Below, piece by piece: positions 57,028 through 64,000 of a stretch of 64,000 bases of DNA. The notes beneath the pieces are model-generated. The model did no database searches. It saw nothing but the letters and a program-made list of their open reading frames with translations, and was not told the DNA's origin. The stretch spans positions 124,001 to 188,000 of the forward strand of contig NZ_JABBCH010000005.1 of the NCBI RefSeq assembly GCF_012952295.1, in the 5' to 3' direction. A program made the translations under genes and the position numbers. The stretch's first letter is position 1, and every line of letters starts with the position of its first letter. Origin of the DNA: Crystallibacter degradans (GTDB taxonomy: Bacteria > Actinomycetota > Actinomycetes > Actinomycetales > Micrococcaceae).

Positions 57028-57513
57028 ATGAGCGGACACGGAGCACCGGTTATCGACGTCGCCGAACTGAACGGCAATGCTGGTGGGCTGAAACTGGCCA
57101 TCGTTGCAGCCAGTTGGCATACGCAGATCATGGACGGCCTGATCGGCGGCGCACTGCGGGCCGCCAAGGAAGCCGGCATCGCCGAGCCCGCACTGGTTAG
57201 AGTTCCCGGCAGCTTTGAGTTGCCGGTGGCAGCTGCGCGGCTGGCACCGCACTATGACGCGGTGGTGGCCCTCGGCGTCGTTATTCGTGGTGGAACACCG
57301 CACTTCGAGTACGTCTGCCAGGCAGCCACGGAGGGGCTGACCGATGTCAGCGTGAGGACCGGGACCCCAGTGGGATTCGGGGTCCTGACATGCGATACGG
57401 AGCAGCAGGGCCTTGACCGGGCCGGGCTTGAGGGCTCCAACGAGGACAAGGGCCACGAGGCCGTCACGGCCGCATTGGCGACGGCCGCCACCCTGCGCCG
57501 GCTCGGAGTCTAA
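57028..57513 (+). CDS. ribH: 6,7-dimethyl-8-ribityllumazine synthase
   Basis: 161 residues, ATG start. Condenses the RibB and RibD products. Catalytic His92 is in GTPHFEYVC, with [16 protein letters not shown] and [11 protein letters not shown] as substrate loops and [14 protein letters not shown] near the end. Forms icosahedral or pentameric shells in other species. Last gene of the rib operon; a long hairpin follows. Confidence 0.96.
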   Translation: MSGHGAPVIDVAELNGNAGGLKLAIVAASWHTQIMDGLIGGALRAAKEAGIAEPALVRVPGSFELPVAAARLAPHYDAVVALGVVIRGGTPHFEYVCQAATEGLTDVSVRTGTPVGFGVLTCDTEQQGLDRAGLEGSNEDKGHEAVTAALATAATLRRLGV

Positions 57514-57537
57514 AGGCCTCTGGACAAGGGGATTCGT

Positions 57538-57574
57538 CACATAGCCCGGGCCGGTTTGCGGCCCGGGCTATGTG
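57538..57574. terminator. 15-bp perfect hairpin between ribH and hisE
   Basis: Stem CACATAGCCCGGGCC/GGCCCGGGCTATGTG with a 7-base loop, 24 bases after ribH. No T-tract, so Rho-independent action is uncertain, but the stem is unusually long and perfect. Confidence 0.6.
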
Positions 57575-57593
57575 CTGGCGTAATCTTGGGAGC

Positions 57594-57857
57594 GTGAAAT
57601 CCTTCGAATCCCTTTTTGCCGAGCTGAGCGAGAAAGCGCAGACGCGCCCGGAGGGCTCGGGTACCGTAGCCGAACTGGACTCGGGTATCCATGGCATCGG
57701 GAAGAAGGTTGTGGAAGAGGCGGCCGAAGTATGGATGGCTGCGGAGTACGAGTCGGATGAAGCGGCGGCGGAAGAAATTTCCCAGTTGCTCTACCACCTG
57801 CAGGTCCTGATGATCGCCAAAGGCCTGACCCTGGCAGACGTATACAAGCATCTGTAG
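57594..57857 (+). CDS. hisE: Phosphoribosyl-ATP pyrophosphatase
   Basis: 87 residues from GTG 57594 ([11 protein letters not shown]), with GGGAG just upstream; the frame also opens 8 codons earlier inside the terminator. An all-alpha MazG-like NTP pyrophosphatase: [21 protein letters not shown] carries the metal-binding ExxE, and [13 protein letters not shown] follows. Second step of histidine synthesis. 101 bases before hisG. Confidence 0.94.
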   Translation: MKSFESLFAELSEKAQTRPEGSGTVAELDSGIHGIGKKVVEEAAEVWMAAEYESDEAAAEEISQLLYHLQVLMIAKGLTLADVYKHL

Positions 57858-57958
57858 CGGGACACCGCGCCAGAGGTGTTCCGCCCAGCCTGCCCGGGGC
57901 AGTTTCCCCAAAACCGGCCGTAGTACGGCCAACCGATCCTCTGCAGAAAGTCATCTTC

Positions 57959-58801
57959 ATGCTACGCGTAGCCGTCCCCAACAAGGGTTCCCTGTCCGAA
58001 TCCGCGTCCGAAATGCTCACCGAGGCCGGATACCGGCAGCGTCGTGACAGCCGTGAGCTGGTCATGATGGATCCGGACAACGACGTCGAATTCTTCTTCC
58101 TCCGCCCGCGCGATATCGCCGTCTACGTTGGCAAGGGAACGCTGGACGTCGGCATCACCGGCCGCGACCTTTTCCTCGATGCACAGGTGGAAGCCGAAGA
58201 GCTCCTGAGCCTTGGCTTCGCCATCTCAACGTTCCGGTTTGCCGGCCCCGCTGGCGAATTCTCCGACGTGCAGCAGTTGCAAGGCAGGCGCCTTGCCACC
58301 AGCTACGACGGACTGCTGCAAAGCTATCTGGCCAAGCGCGGCGTGGATGCCAAGGTTGTACGGCTGGACGGAGCCGTGGAATCCTCCGTACGCCTGGGGG
58401 TCGCCGACGCGATCGCGGATGTCGTGGAAACCGGAAGCACGCTCAAGGCCGCCGGGATGGAGATCTTCGGCGAACCCATCCTCCGGTCCGAGGCAGTCCT
58501 CATCGGCCGCAGAGGCGAGGTGCCCGCGGGCCTGGAGGTCCTGATCCGTCGGCTCCGCGGCGTCATTGTCGCCCGCGAGTTCGTAATGATGGACTACGAC
58601 ATCCGCAAGGAACTGGTGGAGCAGGCTGCAGCCCTGACGCCTGGCCTGGAGTCGCCCACCGTCTCCCCGCTGCGCGACTCAGAGTGGGTAGCGGTACGCT
58701 CCATGGTCAGCCGCACGCAGACCAACCGGATCATGGATGAGCTGTATGACCTGGGCGCCCGCGCCATCCTGGTCAGCACTATCCACGCCTGCCGCATCTG
58801 A
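57959..58801 (+). CDS. hisG: ATP phosphoribosyltransferase (long form)
   Basis: 280 residues, ATG start. First enzyme of histidine synthesis, transferring ribosyl phosphate from PRPP to ATP. The PRPP-binding site is [18 protein letters not shown], with [14 protein letters not shown] at the N-terminus. A C-terminal ACT-like regulatory domain (~210-280, [19 protein letters not shown]... TIHACRI) gives the histidine-inhibited long form that works without HisZ. Confidence 0.96.
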   Translation: MLRVAVPNKGSLSESASEMLTEAGYRQRRDSRELVMMDPDNDVEFFFLRPRDIAVYVGKGTLDVGITGRDLFLDAQVEAEELLSLGFAISTFRFAGPAGEFSDVQQLQGRRLATSYDGLLQSYLAKRGVDAKVVRLDGAVESSVRLGVADAIADVVETGSTLKAAGMEIFGEPILRSEAVLIGRRGEVPAGLEVLIRRLRGVIVAREFVMMDYDIRKELVEQAAALTPGLESPTVSPLRDSEWVAVRSMVSRTQTNRIMDELYDLGARAILVSTIHACRI

Positions 58802-58817
58802 TCGGGGGAAGTACAAA

Positions 58818-59588
58818 GTGTCTGTAGCAATCCGCGTCATTCCCTGCCTTGACGTCGACGCCGGCAGGGTAGTCAAGGGTGTCAACTTCGAAGGCCTGCG
58901 CGACGCCGGAGATCCGGTGGAACTGGCACACCGCTACGACCGCGCCGGGGCCGACGAACTGACCTTTCTGGACGTGACCGCCTCCTCCGGCAACCGCGAG
59001 ACGACGTTCGACGTCGTTGCGCGCACCGCGGAGGAAGTCTTCATCCCGCTGACGGTCGGCGGGGGCGTCCGCAGCGTCGCCGACGTCGACAGGCTGTTGC
59101 GTTTCGGTGCCGACAAAGCTTCGATCAACACGGCAGCGGTGGTCCGTCCGGAAGTCATCGACGAGATTACCAACCATTTCGGCTCGCAGGTTTTGGTGCT
59201 CTCGCTGGATGCCCGCCGGACGGCTGATTCCTCGGTACCTTCCGGCTTCGAGGTCACGACGCACGGAGGCAGGCAAGGTACGGGTATTGATGCAGTGCAG
59301 TGGGCCAAGGAAGCCGCCGACCGCGGGGTAGGGGAGATCCTGCTGAACTCCATCGACGCCGACGGCACCAAAGAAGGCTTCGATCTGGAGATGATCCGTA
59401 CTGTGCGTGCCGCGGTGCAGGTTCCGCTGATCGCCTCCGGCGGCGCTGGCAAACCCGAGCATTTCCCGCCGGCCGTAGCGGCCGGTGCCGATGCCGTCTT
59501 GGCCGCGTCCGTGTTCCATTTCGGACCGGACGATGCCATCGCCCAGGTGAAGAACGCTATCCGCGCTGCAGGCTACCCGGTCCGCTGA
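58818..59588 (+). CDS. hisF: Imidazole glycerol phosphate synthase, cyclase subunit
   Basis: 256 residues from GTG 58818 with GGGGGAA about 8 bases upstream. TIM barrel with catalytic Asp12 ([14 protein letters not shown]) and Asp131 (LSLDARR), and phosphate loops GGGVRS and ASGGAG. Forms IGP with ammonia from HisH, which is not in this window. Convergent with the TIGR03085-like gene. Confidence 0.96.
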   Translation: MSVAIRVIPCLDVDAGRVVKGVNFEGLRDAGDPVELAHRYDRAGADELTFLDVTASSGNRETTFDVVARTAEEVFIPLTVGGGVRSVADVDRLLRFGADKASINTAAVVRPEVIDEITNHFGSQVLVLSLDARRTADSSVPSGFEVTTHGGRQGTGIDAVQWAKEAADRGVGEILLNSIDADGTKEGFDLEMIRTVRAAVQVPLIASGGAGKPEHFPPAVAAGADAVLAASVFHFGPDDAIAQVKNAIRAAGYPVR

Positions 59589-59606
59589 GACCGGACGCGT
59601 CCGGAA

Positions 59607-60251
59607 TCAGAGACCGATTTCGGCGCTCTGCAGCAATGCGACAGCATCGGGCTGGCCTTCGAAGGTCACGAGGGCGTGCTGGGTACGGCCATGGGCGTGC
59701 ATGAGCAGTTCCCCAGGCTCTCCGACGATCGCTACCGACACCGAGGCGCGCTTCGCGACATGTCGCGGACCGTCGGGGCGCACCAGCACAATGCCCAGAT
59801 CAACTCCGCGATACAGGAGGGCGGCCCGTTTGATCAGGTCGTCCCACAAGGCGTTGGAGTATTCCTCATCCAAGGCGCGCGGTGCCCACCGCGTGGTGGC
59901 ACGCCTGACGTCTTCGGTGTGCACGAAGTACTCGATAAGGTTTGCGGCAGCATCGACCGATTTGAGCTTCAGCGGCGAGAGCCGGGGCGGGCCGGCGCGG
60001 AAGGCCTTCACCAACTTGCTGTAGCCCGCCGTTCCGCGCGACTTGTCCGCCAGCTTCCGGGTGGCTTCGTCTGAAACCTTGGACAAGGGCTTGAATGCCA
60101 TGCCCAGTTGGGCCGTCAACCGGTGCTCGCGCAGATACAGATGTGCTGCCAGGTCGGCAGTCCGCCAGCCTTCACAGAGCGTGGCGGAGTCCGGGCCGGC
60201 TGCTAGCAGAGTCTCGGCCAGAACTTCACGGGACGGGTCAACGAAATGCAT
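59607..60251 (-). CDS. TIGR03085-family DinB/maleylpyruvate-isomerase-like protein
   Basis: 214 residues from the ATG at 60249-60251. DinB-like four-helix metal-binding fold suggested by LCEGWRTADLAAHLYLREHR (conserved Trp, His) and LIEYFVHTEDVRRATTR (His). The second half carries a beta-rich region (GIVLVRPDGPRHVAKRASVS). Related to the mycothiol-dependent maleylpyruvate isomerase N-domain, so a mycothiol-linked transferase is possible. It interrupts the his genes on the opposite strand. Confidence 0.78.
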   Translation of the reverse strand: MHFVDPSREVLAETLLAAGPDSATLCEGWRTADLAAHLYLREHRLTAQLGMAFKPLSKVSDEATRKLADKSRGTAGYSKLVKAFRAGPPRLSPLKLKSVDAAANLIEYFVHTEDVRRATTRWAPRALDEEYSNALWDDLIKRAALLYRGVDLGIVLVRPDGPRHVAKRASVSVAIVGEPGELLMHAHGRTQHALVTFEGQPDAVALLQSAEIGL

Positions 60252-60346
60252 CAATCCTGAACCTAGCATGAAGCAGCCATTTTTGGGCCGCCCATAACGT
60301 TGTATGGCCTCGTTGGCGGGCGGCAAGCAGCCCACTGCCGAAGCAC

Positions 60347-60352
60347 TAGACT
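60347..60352 (+). promoter_or_regulatory. Candidate -10 for hisI (leaderless)
   Basis: TAGACT lies exactly 7 bases before the hisI ATG at 60360. A mirror element TAGGTT on the minus strand (60260-60265) precedes the divergent gene by 8 bases. Confidence 0.35.
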
Positions 60353-60359
60353 TGAAGGG

Positions 60360-60797
60360 ATGTCCTCCCAGCCTGAATCCCCGAATGTATCCTTGGCCGG
60401 CGCCGGCAGCGAAGTCCTGCCCTCCGCCATCGCAGACCTGCTCAAGCGCGACGCAGCCGGCCTCGTCGCCGCCATCATCCAGCAGCATGACACCGCCGAA
60501 GTGCTCATGCTGGGTTGGATGGATGACGAGGCGCTGCGCCGTACGCTCTTCTCCGGGAGGGTGACGTTCTATTCGCGGTCACGCCAGGAGTATTGGCGCA
60601 AGGGCGATACGTCCGGGCACGTCCAGTGGGTGAAATCCGTGGCGTTGGACTGCGACGGCGACGCCCTTCTGATCCAGGTCGACCAGGTCGGCGCAGCCTG
60701 CCACACAGGCACCAGGACCTGCTTCGATGGCCGCAGTGTCGACGTCGTTGTTGGGAACCGTGCCGAAGACGAACCGCTAGCGAAAGAAAACAAGTAA
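60360..60797 (+). CDS. hisI: Phosphoribosyl-AMP cyclohydrolase
   Basis: 145 residues from ATG 60360; GAAGGG abuts the ATG, too close for a normal ribosome site. Third histidine step. Motifs: [36 protein letters not shown], and the zinc region DCDGDALL with [10 protein letters not shown]. The N-terminal ~25 residues are an extra low-complexity segment. Its TAA overlaps the trpE ATG (TAATG), joining his and trp expression. Confidence 0.95.
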   Translation: MSSQPESPNVSLAGAGSEVLPSAIADLLKRDAAGLVAAIIQQHDTAEVLMLGWMDDEALRRTLFSGRVTFYSRSRQEYWRKGDTSGHVQWVKSVALDCDGDALLIQVDQVGAACHTGTRTCFDGRSVDVVVGNRAEDEPLAKENK

Positions 60798-62368
60798 TGC
60801 AGGACCTTGGTGTCATCAGCCCCACGCTGGAGGAGTTCCGCTCCCTTGCCCGTGACCGGCGGGTTATCCCGGTCTCCCTCAAGGTGCTCGCTGATGACCA
60901 GACACCCATCTCCCTTTACCGCAAGCTCGGCGGCGGGCAGTCAGGAACATTCCTGCTCGAGTCCGCTGCAGTGGGCGGAGTCTGGTCCCGCTACTCGTTC
61001 ATCGGCACCCATTCCAAGGCGACGCTGACCAGCAAGGACGGCCAGGCGCACTGGCTGGGGGAGCCGCCGGCCGGCGTGCCGCTGGACGGTAATCCGGTCG
61101 AGGCGCTGCGGCAGACGGTGGAGGCGCTGCGGACGGAACGATTTGACGGGCTTCCGCCGTTAACGTCCGGACTCGTGGGCTTCGTGGGTTGGGAAGCAGT
61201 GCGCCGTTGGGAAAAGCTGACAAGCCCGCCCGAAGAGGACCTGCCGCTGCCGGAGCTGGCCATGTGCCTGGTCACGGACATGGCCGTCCACGACAACGCC
61301 GAAGGCACCGTTACCCTGATCGCCAACGCCATCAACTTCGATGGCAGTGACGAGCGGGCGGACGACGCCTGGCGCGACGCGGTGGAACGGGTCCGCCGGA
61401 TGCTGGCCCAGCTCAATGAGCCGCTGGCCCAGCAGATCTCAGTACTGGAAAACAGCGCGCTGTCGACCGATGAGCTGATGGACTCCGTAACGCACAGCTG
61501 GGCCGAGGAGCAGTACCTGGCGGCGGTCGACCGGGGCAAGGAAGCGATTGTCGACGGCGAAGTCTTCCAGGTGGTGATTTCACGTCGGTTCGAAACGGAG
61601 TGTTCGGCCTCGGCCCTGGACGTCTACCGGGTGCTGCGCAACCTCAACCCGAGCCCCTACATGTACCTGTTCAGCCTGGAGGATGCCGACGGCAACGCGT
61701 ACTCCATCGTCGGGTCTTCGCCCGAGGCGCTGGTCACGGTGACCGGGGACGAAGTCATTACGCACCCGATCGCCGGATCACGCCCCCGCGGCAAAACCGT
61801 GGAACAGGACAGGGAGCTCGCGGAAGAGCTGCTCGCCGACCTCAAGGAGCGCGCCGAGCACCTGATGCTCGTGGACCTGGCCCGGAACGACATCTCGAAG
61901 GTCTGCGATCCGGGCACCGTGGATGTCAGCCAGTTTATGGAGGTGGAGAAGTTCAGCCACATCATGCACCTCGTTTCCACCGTGGTCGGCAGGCTCTCCG
62001 ATGATAAGTCTGCCTATGACGTGCTGGCCGCGACGTTTCCGGCAGGCACGCTCTCCGGTGCGCCGAAACCGCGGGCTCTGCGCCTGCTTGATGAACTCGA
62101 ACCACACCGACGCGGCATCTACGGCGGCGTGGTGGGCTATCTGGACTTTGCCGGCGACATGGACATGGCTATTGCCATCCGTTCCGCCCTGCTGCGTGAT
62201 GGCCGCGCCTATGTCCAGTCGGGTGGCGGAATCGTGGCGGACTCGGATCCCGCCACCGAAGCCATCGAATCCGTGAACAAGGCCGCGGCTCCGCTGCGCG
62301 CGGTGACCTTGGCCACCCGGCTGCATGCCGCCGATCCGGCAGCCATCGTCACCGGTGAAGGCAACTGA
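60797..62368 (+). CDS. trpE: Anthranilate synthase component I
   Basis: 523 residues. Converts chorismate plus ammonia (from TrpG) to anthranilate. The N-terminal tryptophan-feedback motif is FLLESAAVGG; the chorismate-binding domain (~230-500) has QVVISRRFETE, HPIAGSRPRGKT, LVDLARNDISKV, FPAGTLSGAPKPRA and GGVVGYLDFAGD. Feedback residues look wild-type. No attenuator is visible. Overlaps hisI and the next gene by one base each. Confidence 0.96.
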   Translation: MQDLGVISPTLEEFRSLARDRRVIPVSLKVLADDQTPISLYRKLGGGQSGTFLLESAAVGGVWSRYSFIGTHSKATLTSKDGQAHWLGEPPAGVPLDGNPVEALRQTVEALRTERFDGLPPLTSGLVGFVGWEAVRRWEKLTSPPEEDLPLPELAMCLVTDMAVHDNAEGTVTLIANAINFDGSDERADDAWRDAVERVRRMLAQLNEPLAQQISVLENSALSTDELMDSVTHSWAEEQYLAAVDRGKEAIVDGEVFQVVISRRFETECSASALDVYRVLRNLNPSPYMYLFSLEDADGNAYSIVGSSPEALVTVTGDEVITHPIAGSRPRGKTVEQDRELAEELLADLKERAEHLMLVDLARNDISKVCDPGTVDVSQFMEVEKFSHIMHLVSTVVGRLSDDKSAYDVLAATFPAGTLSGAPKPRALRLLDELEPHRRGIYGGVVGYLDFAGDMDMAIAIRSALLRDGRAYVQSGGGIVADSDPATEAIESVNKAAAPLRAVTLATRLHAADPAAIVTGEGN

Positions 62369-62982
62369 TGTCTGAGCGGACCGAAGTGAAGCCGCCGTCG
62401 CGGTGGCAGCGCAAGAGCACCGTAGTGATGGCCTCTATCCTGGCCTCGCTGGCTGCCTTTGGCGCCACTACCCAGACCTGGCTCAACGTGAGGCTGCCGC
62501 AGAGCACGGTGCAGACGCCGGACCTCGACGTTGCCGGCAGCGAGGCTGCCATCGCGGTCACGGCGCTGGCCCTGGTAGGACTGGCCGCGGCACTGGCGGC
62601 GTCCATCGCCGGGCGGATTGCCAGAATTATCATTGCGGTGCTGCTGGCGTTGGCCGGAACCGGGATCGCACTCTCCAGCTACCAGGTGATAGCGGATCCG
62701 ACCGCCGCAGCCTCAACCGCCATTGGGGAGGCCACCGGACAGGTTGGGCAGGCTGCGGAAATCACATCCACTGTGTTTCCCGTACTGGCGCTGTTGGCGG
62801 GTCTCCTGATGGCCGCTTGCGCGGTATGGCTGGTCCTTGCCGGCCGCCGCTGGCAGGCCAGCAGGAAGTACACCAGCACAACCGCTCGGCAGGCAGACGG
62901 TTCGCCCTCCGACCGCGGCGGTCCGGTGGACGAGATCGACAGCTGGGACCAGCTCAGCCGGGGCACGGATCCCACAGACTAA
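62368..62982 (+). CDS. Trp biosynthesis-associated membrane protein (TIGR02234 type)
   Basis: 204 residues, start overlapping the trpE stop (TGATG). Four hydrophobic helices (STVVMASILASLAAFGA, AIAVTALALVGLAAALAA, IIIAVLLALAGTGIAL, TVFPVLALLAGLLMAACA) and a hydrophilic Asp/Gly-rich tail. Actinobacteria often keep this family between trpE and trpC; function unknown, named by position. Confidence 0.8.
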   Translation: MSERTEVKPPSRWQRKSTVVMASILASLAAFGATTQTWLNVRLPQSTVQTPDLDVAGSEAAIAVTALALVGLAAALAASIAGRIARIIIAVLLALAGTGIALSSYQVIADPTAAASTAIGEATGQVGQAAEITSTVFPVLALLAGLLMAACAVWLVLAGRRWQASRKYTSTTARQADGSPSDRGGPVDEIDSWDQLSRGTDPTD

Positions 62983-63072
62983 GGGACCGGGCGGGCCTAA
63001 AGTCATAGTGGCCGGTCCGCTGAAAATCAATGGCAGAATATAGGCAGTACCGTTTCTTCAGGGAGTTAGATA

Positions 63073-63354
63073 ATGGGCAATCACGCCACAGTCACCGAGA
63101 AATCATCCAACGAGCAGACCGTTTCCAGCATTCACGATGAAGTCATCGGCCATGGAAACAGCCCGGCTGCCTGGACCTGTGTCCTGATCATGATCGTAGG
63201 CAGCATTGTCTCCGGTATCGGTTTCGTCATGGCTTCGCAACTGGTTTTCTGGGCCGGCGTTGTGGTCATGTTCATTGGCCTGATCGTTGGCTGGATCATG
63301 AAAAAGGCCGGCTACGGCGTGGACGGCGACAAGCTTATGAATAGCGGTCACTAG
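63073..63354 (+). CDS. HGxxPAAW family membrane protein
   Basis: 93 residues. The motif [15 protein letters not shown] gives the family its name; two membrane helices follow ([38 protein letters not shown]). Found next to trp genes in actinobacteria; role unknown. Ends two bases before the trpC start. Confidence 0.88.
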   Translation: MGNHATVTEKSSNEQTVSSIHDEVIGHGNSPAAWTCVLIMIVGSIVSGIGFVMASQLVFWAGVVVMFIGLIVGWIMKKAGYGVDGDKLMNSGH

Positions 63355-63356
63355 GA

Positions 63357-64000
63357 GTGACTGTTCTCGACGACATCATCGTTGGGGTCAGGGAAGATCT
63401 TGAGGCCCGTCGGGCGGAACTTCCGCTGGAGGAGCTAACGGAACGCGTTGCTGCCGCGGCGGCGCCGCGTGATGCCTATGCTGCCCTCGGCGGCCCGGCC
63501 AGCCCGCGAACGGAACTCAAGGTGATTTCCGAGGTCAAGCGCAAGAGCCCTTCCAAGGGCGATCTGGCGCAGATCACAGACCCGGCCGAATTGGCACGAC
63601 GCTATGAAAAAGGCGGAGCGGCAGTTATCAGCGTGTTGACAGAGCAGCGCCGCTTCGGTGGGTCGCTCGCGGATCTGGATGCCGTGCGCGACGCCGTCGA
63701 CATTCCGGTCCTGCGCAAGGACTTCACGGTCGACGAATACCAGATCTGGGAAGCGCGGGCACATGGTGCGGACCTCGTCCTGCTCATCGTTGCCGCGCTG
63801 GAGGATTCCCAGCTGCGCGCGTTCCTGGACCTGACGCACCGTTTGGGCATGAACGCTCTGGTGGAAACGCATACGGCCGAGGAGATTGAACGTGCGGTCG
63901 CCGTCGGTGCCCGGATCATCGGGGTCAACGTCCGCAACCTCAAGACGCTGGACGTGGACCGTTCCATCTTCGCCTCGCTGGCCGAAAAGATTCCGTCGGA
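63357..64000 (+). CDS. trpC: Indole-3-glycerol-phosphate synthase, 5' part (runs off the window)
   Basis: Open from the GTG at 63357 ([20 protein letters not shown]) to the right edge, 214 codons visible. TIM-barrel enzyme closing the indole ring. Catalytic Lys in [35 protein letters not shown] with substrate contacts, the Glu of [11 protein letters not shown] and [10 protein letters not shown] are intact. AGGAG overlaps the GTG, so the ribosome site is unusual. The missing end would carry the last phosphate loop. Confidence 0.93.
   Translation, partial: MTVLDDIIVGVREDLEARRAELPLEELTERVAAAAAPRDAYAALGGPASPRTELKVISEVKRKSPSKGDLAQITDPAELARRYEKGGAAVISVLTEQRRFGGSLADLDAVRDAVDIPVLRKDFTVDEYQIWEARAHGADLVLLIVAALEDSQLRAFLDLTHRLGMNALVETHTAEEIERAVAVGARIIGVNVRNLKTLDVDRSIFASLAEKIPS

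Noticed and set aside
59591-59604. CCGGAC/GTCCGG palindrome after hisF as a terminator
   Set aside because: The six-base arms have only a two-base centre and no T-tract, too little to call.

Overview
The window is GC-rich actinobacterial chromosome. Gene content and order (dut–DUF3710–OB-fold–DUF3159–TrkA pair, APC permease–TRAM methyltransferase–acnA–dxs, RNase D–DUF3000, sepH, DUF4193, hisI–trpE–HGxxPAAW–trpC) fit Micrococcales, most likely an Arthrobacter-like member of the Micrococcaceae. That placement rests on recalled synteny and protein families, not on a search. Most of the window is conserved core chromosome. I see no prophage, insertion sequence, CRISPR array or complete defence island.

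Layout. 1–9.3 kb: end of an HNH/DUF222 endonuclease, a topoisomerase IV-type subunit A, a GNAT/acyl-CoA-synthetase fusion (Pat-like protein acetyltransferase), DUF5998, an alkaline-phosphatase-superfamily enzyme and the division protein SepH. 9.6–18 kb: DUF4193, DUF3093, dut, a DUF3710/OB-fold/DUF3159 operon, and a potassium-type locus in which two RCK (TrkA) proteins diverge from a KimA-like APC permease and a TRAM RNA methyltransferase. 18–26.5 kb: acnA, dxs with two overlapping downstream genes, mug and argG. 26.5–35.2 kb: an aldo/keto reductase, a nucleoside hydrolase, a complete ECF importer (S, T and a fused double ATPase), then a convergent fadA–fadB beta-oxidation operon behind a perfect 24-bp palindrome. 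35.2–45.1 kb, mostly minus strand: RNase D, DUF3000, a DUF6421–SDR–threonine aldolase operon, msrB, a hydrolase, YbaK, SufE and a sulfurtransferase. 45.3–48.1 kb: ZapE, an MT0933-type antitoxin, a tiny relic of a sugar transporter, a five-tRNA minus-strand array (Gly-Cys-Val-Gly-Val) and a divergent tRNA-Val(CAC). 48.1–52.8 kb: a PD-(D/E)XK nuclease, def–fmt–rsmB–rpe. 52.8–57.5 kb: an FMN-riboswitch-led riboflavin operon (ribM, ribD, ribE, ribB, ribA, ribH). 57.6–64 kb: hisE, hisG, hisF, hisI, trpE, a Trp-associated membrane protein, an HGxxPAAW protein and the start of trpC.

Many genes are translationally coupled by 1- or 4-base overlaps: fadA/fadB, def/fmt/rsmB, ribM/ribD, ribE/ribB/ribA, dxs/DUF402/hypothetical, hisI/trpE. 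Several starts (Pat-like gene, argG, hisI) lie about 7 bases after a TANNNT -10 hexamer, suggesting leaderless transcripts.

I did not find a clearly new multi-gene system. The best candidates for something undescribed are the DUF6421–SDR–threonine aldolase operon, the nucleoside-hydrolase-linked ECF importer with an asymmetric ATPase pair, and three putative operators: a DtxR/IdeR-like box before acnA and palindromes before fadAB and before the rib operon.
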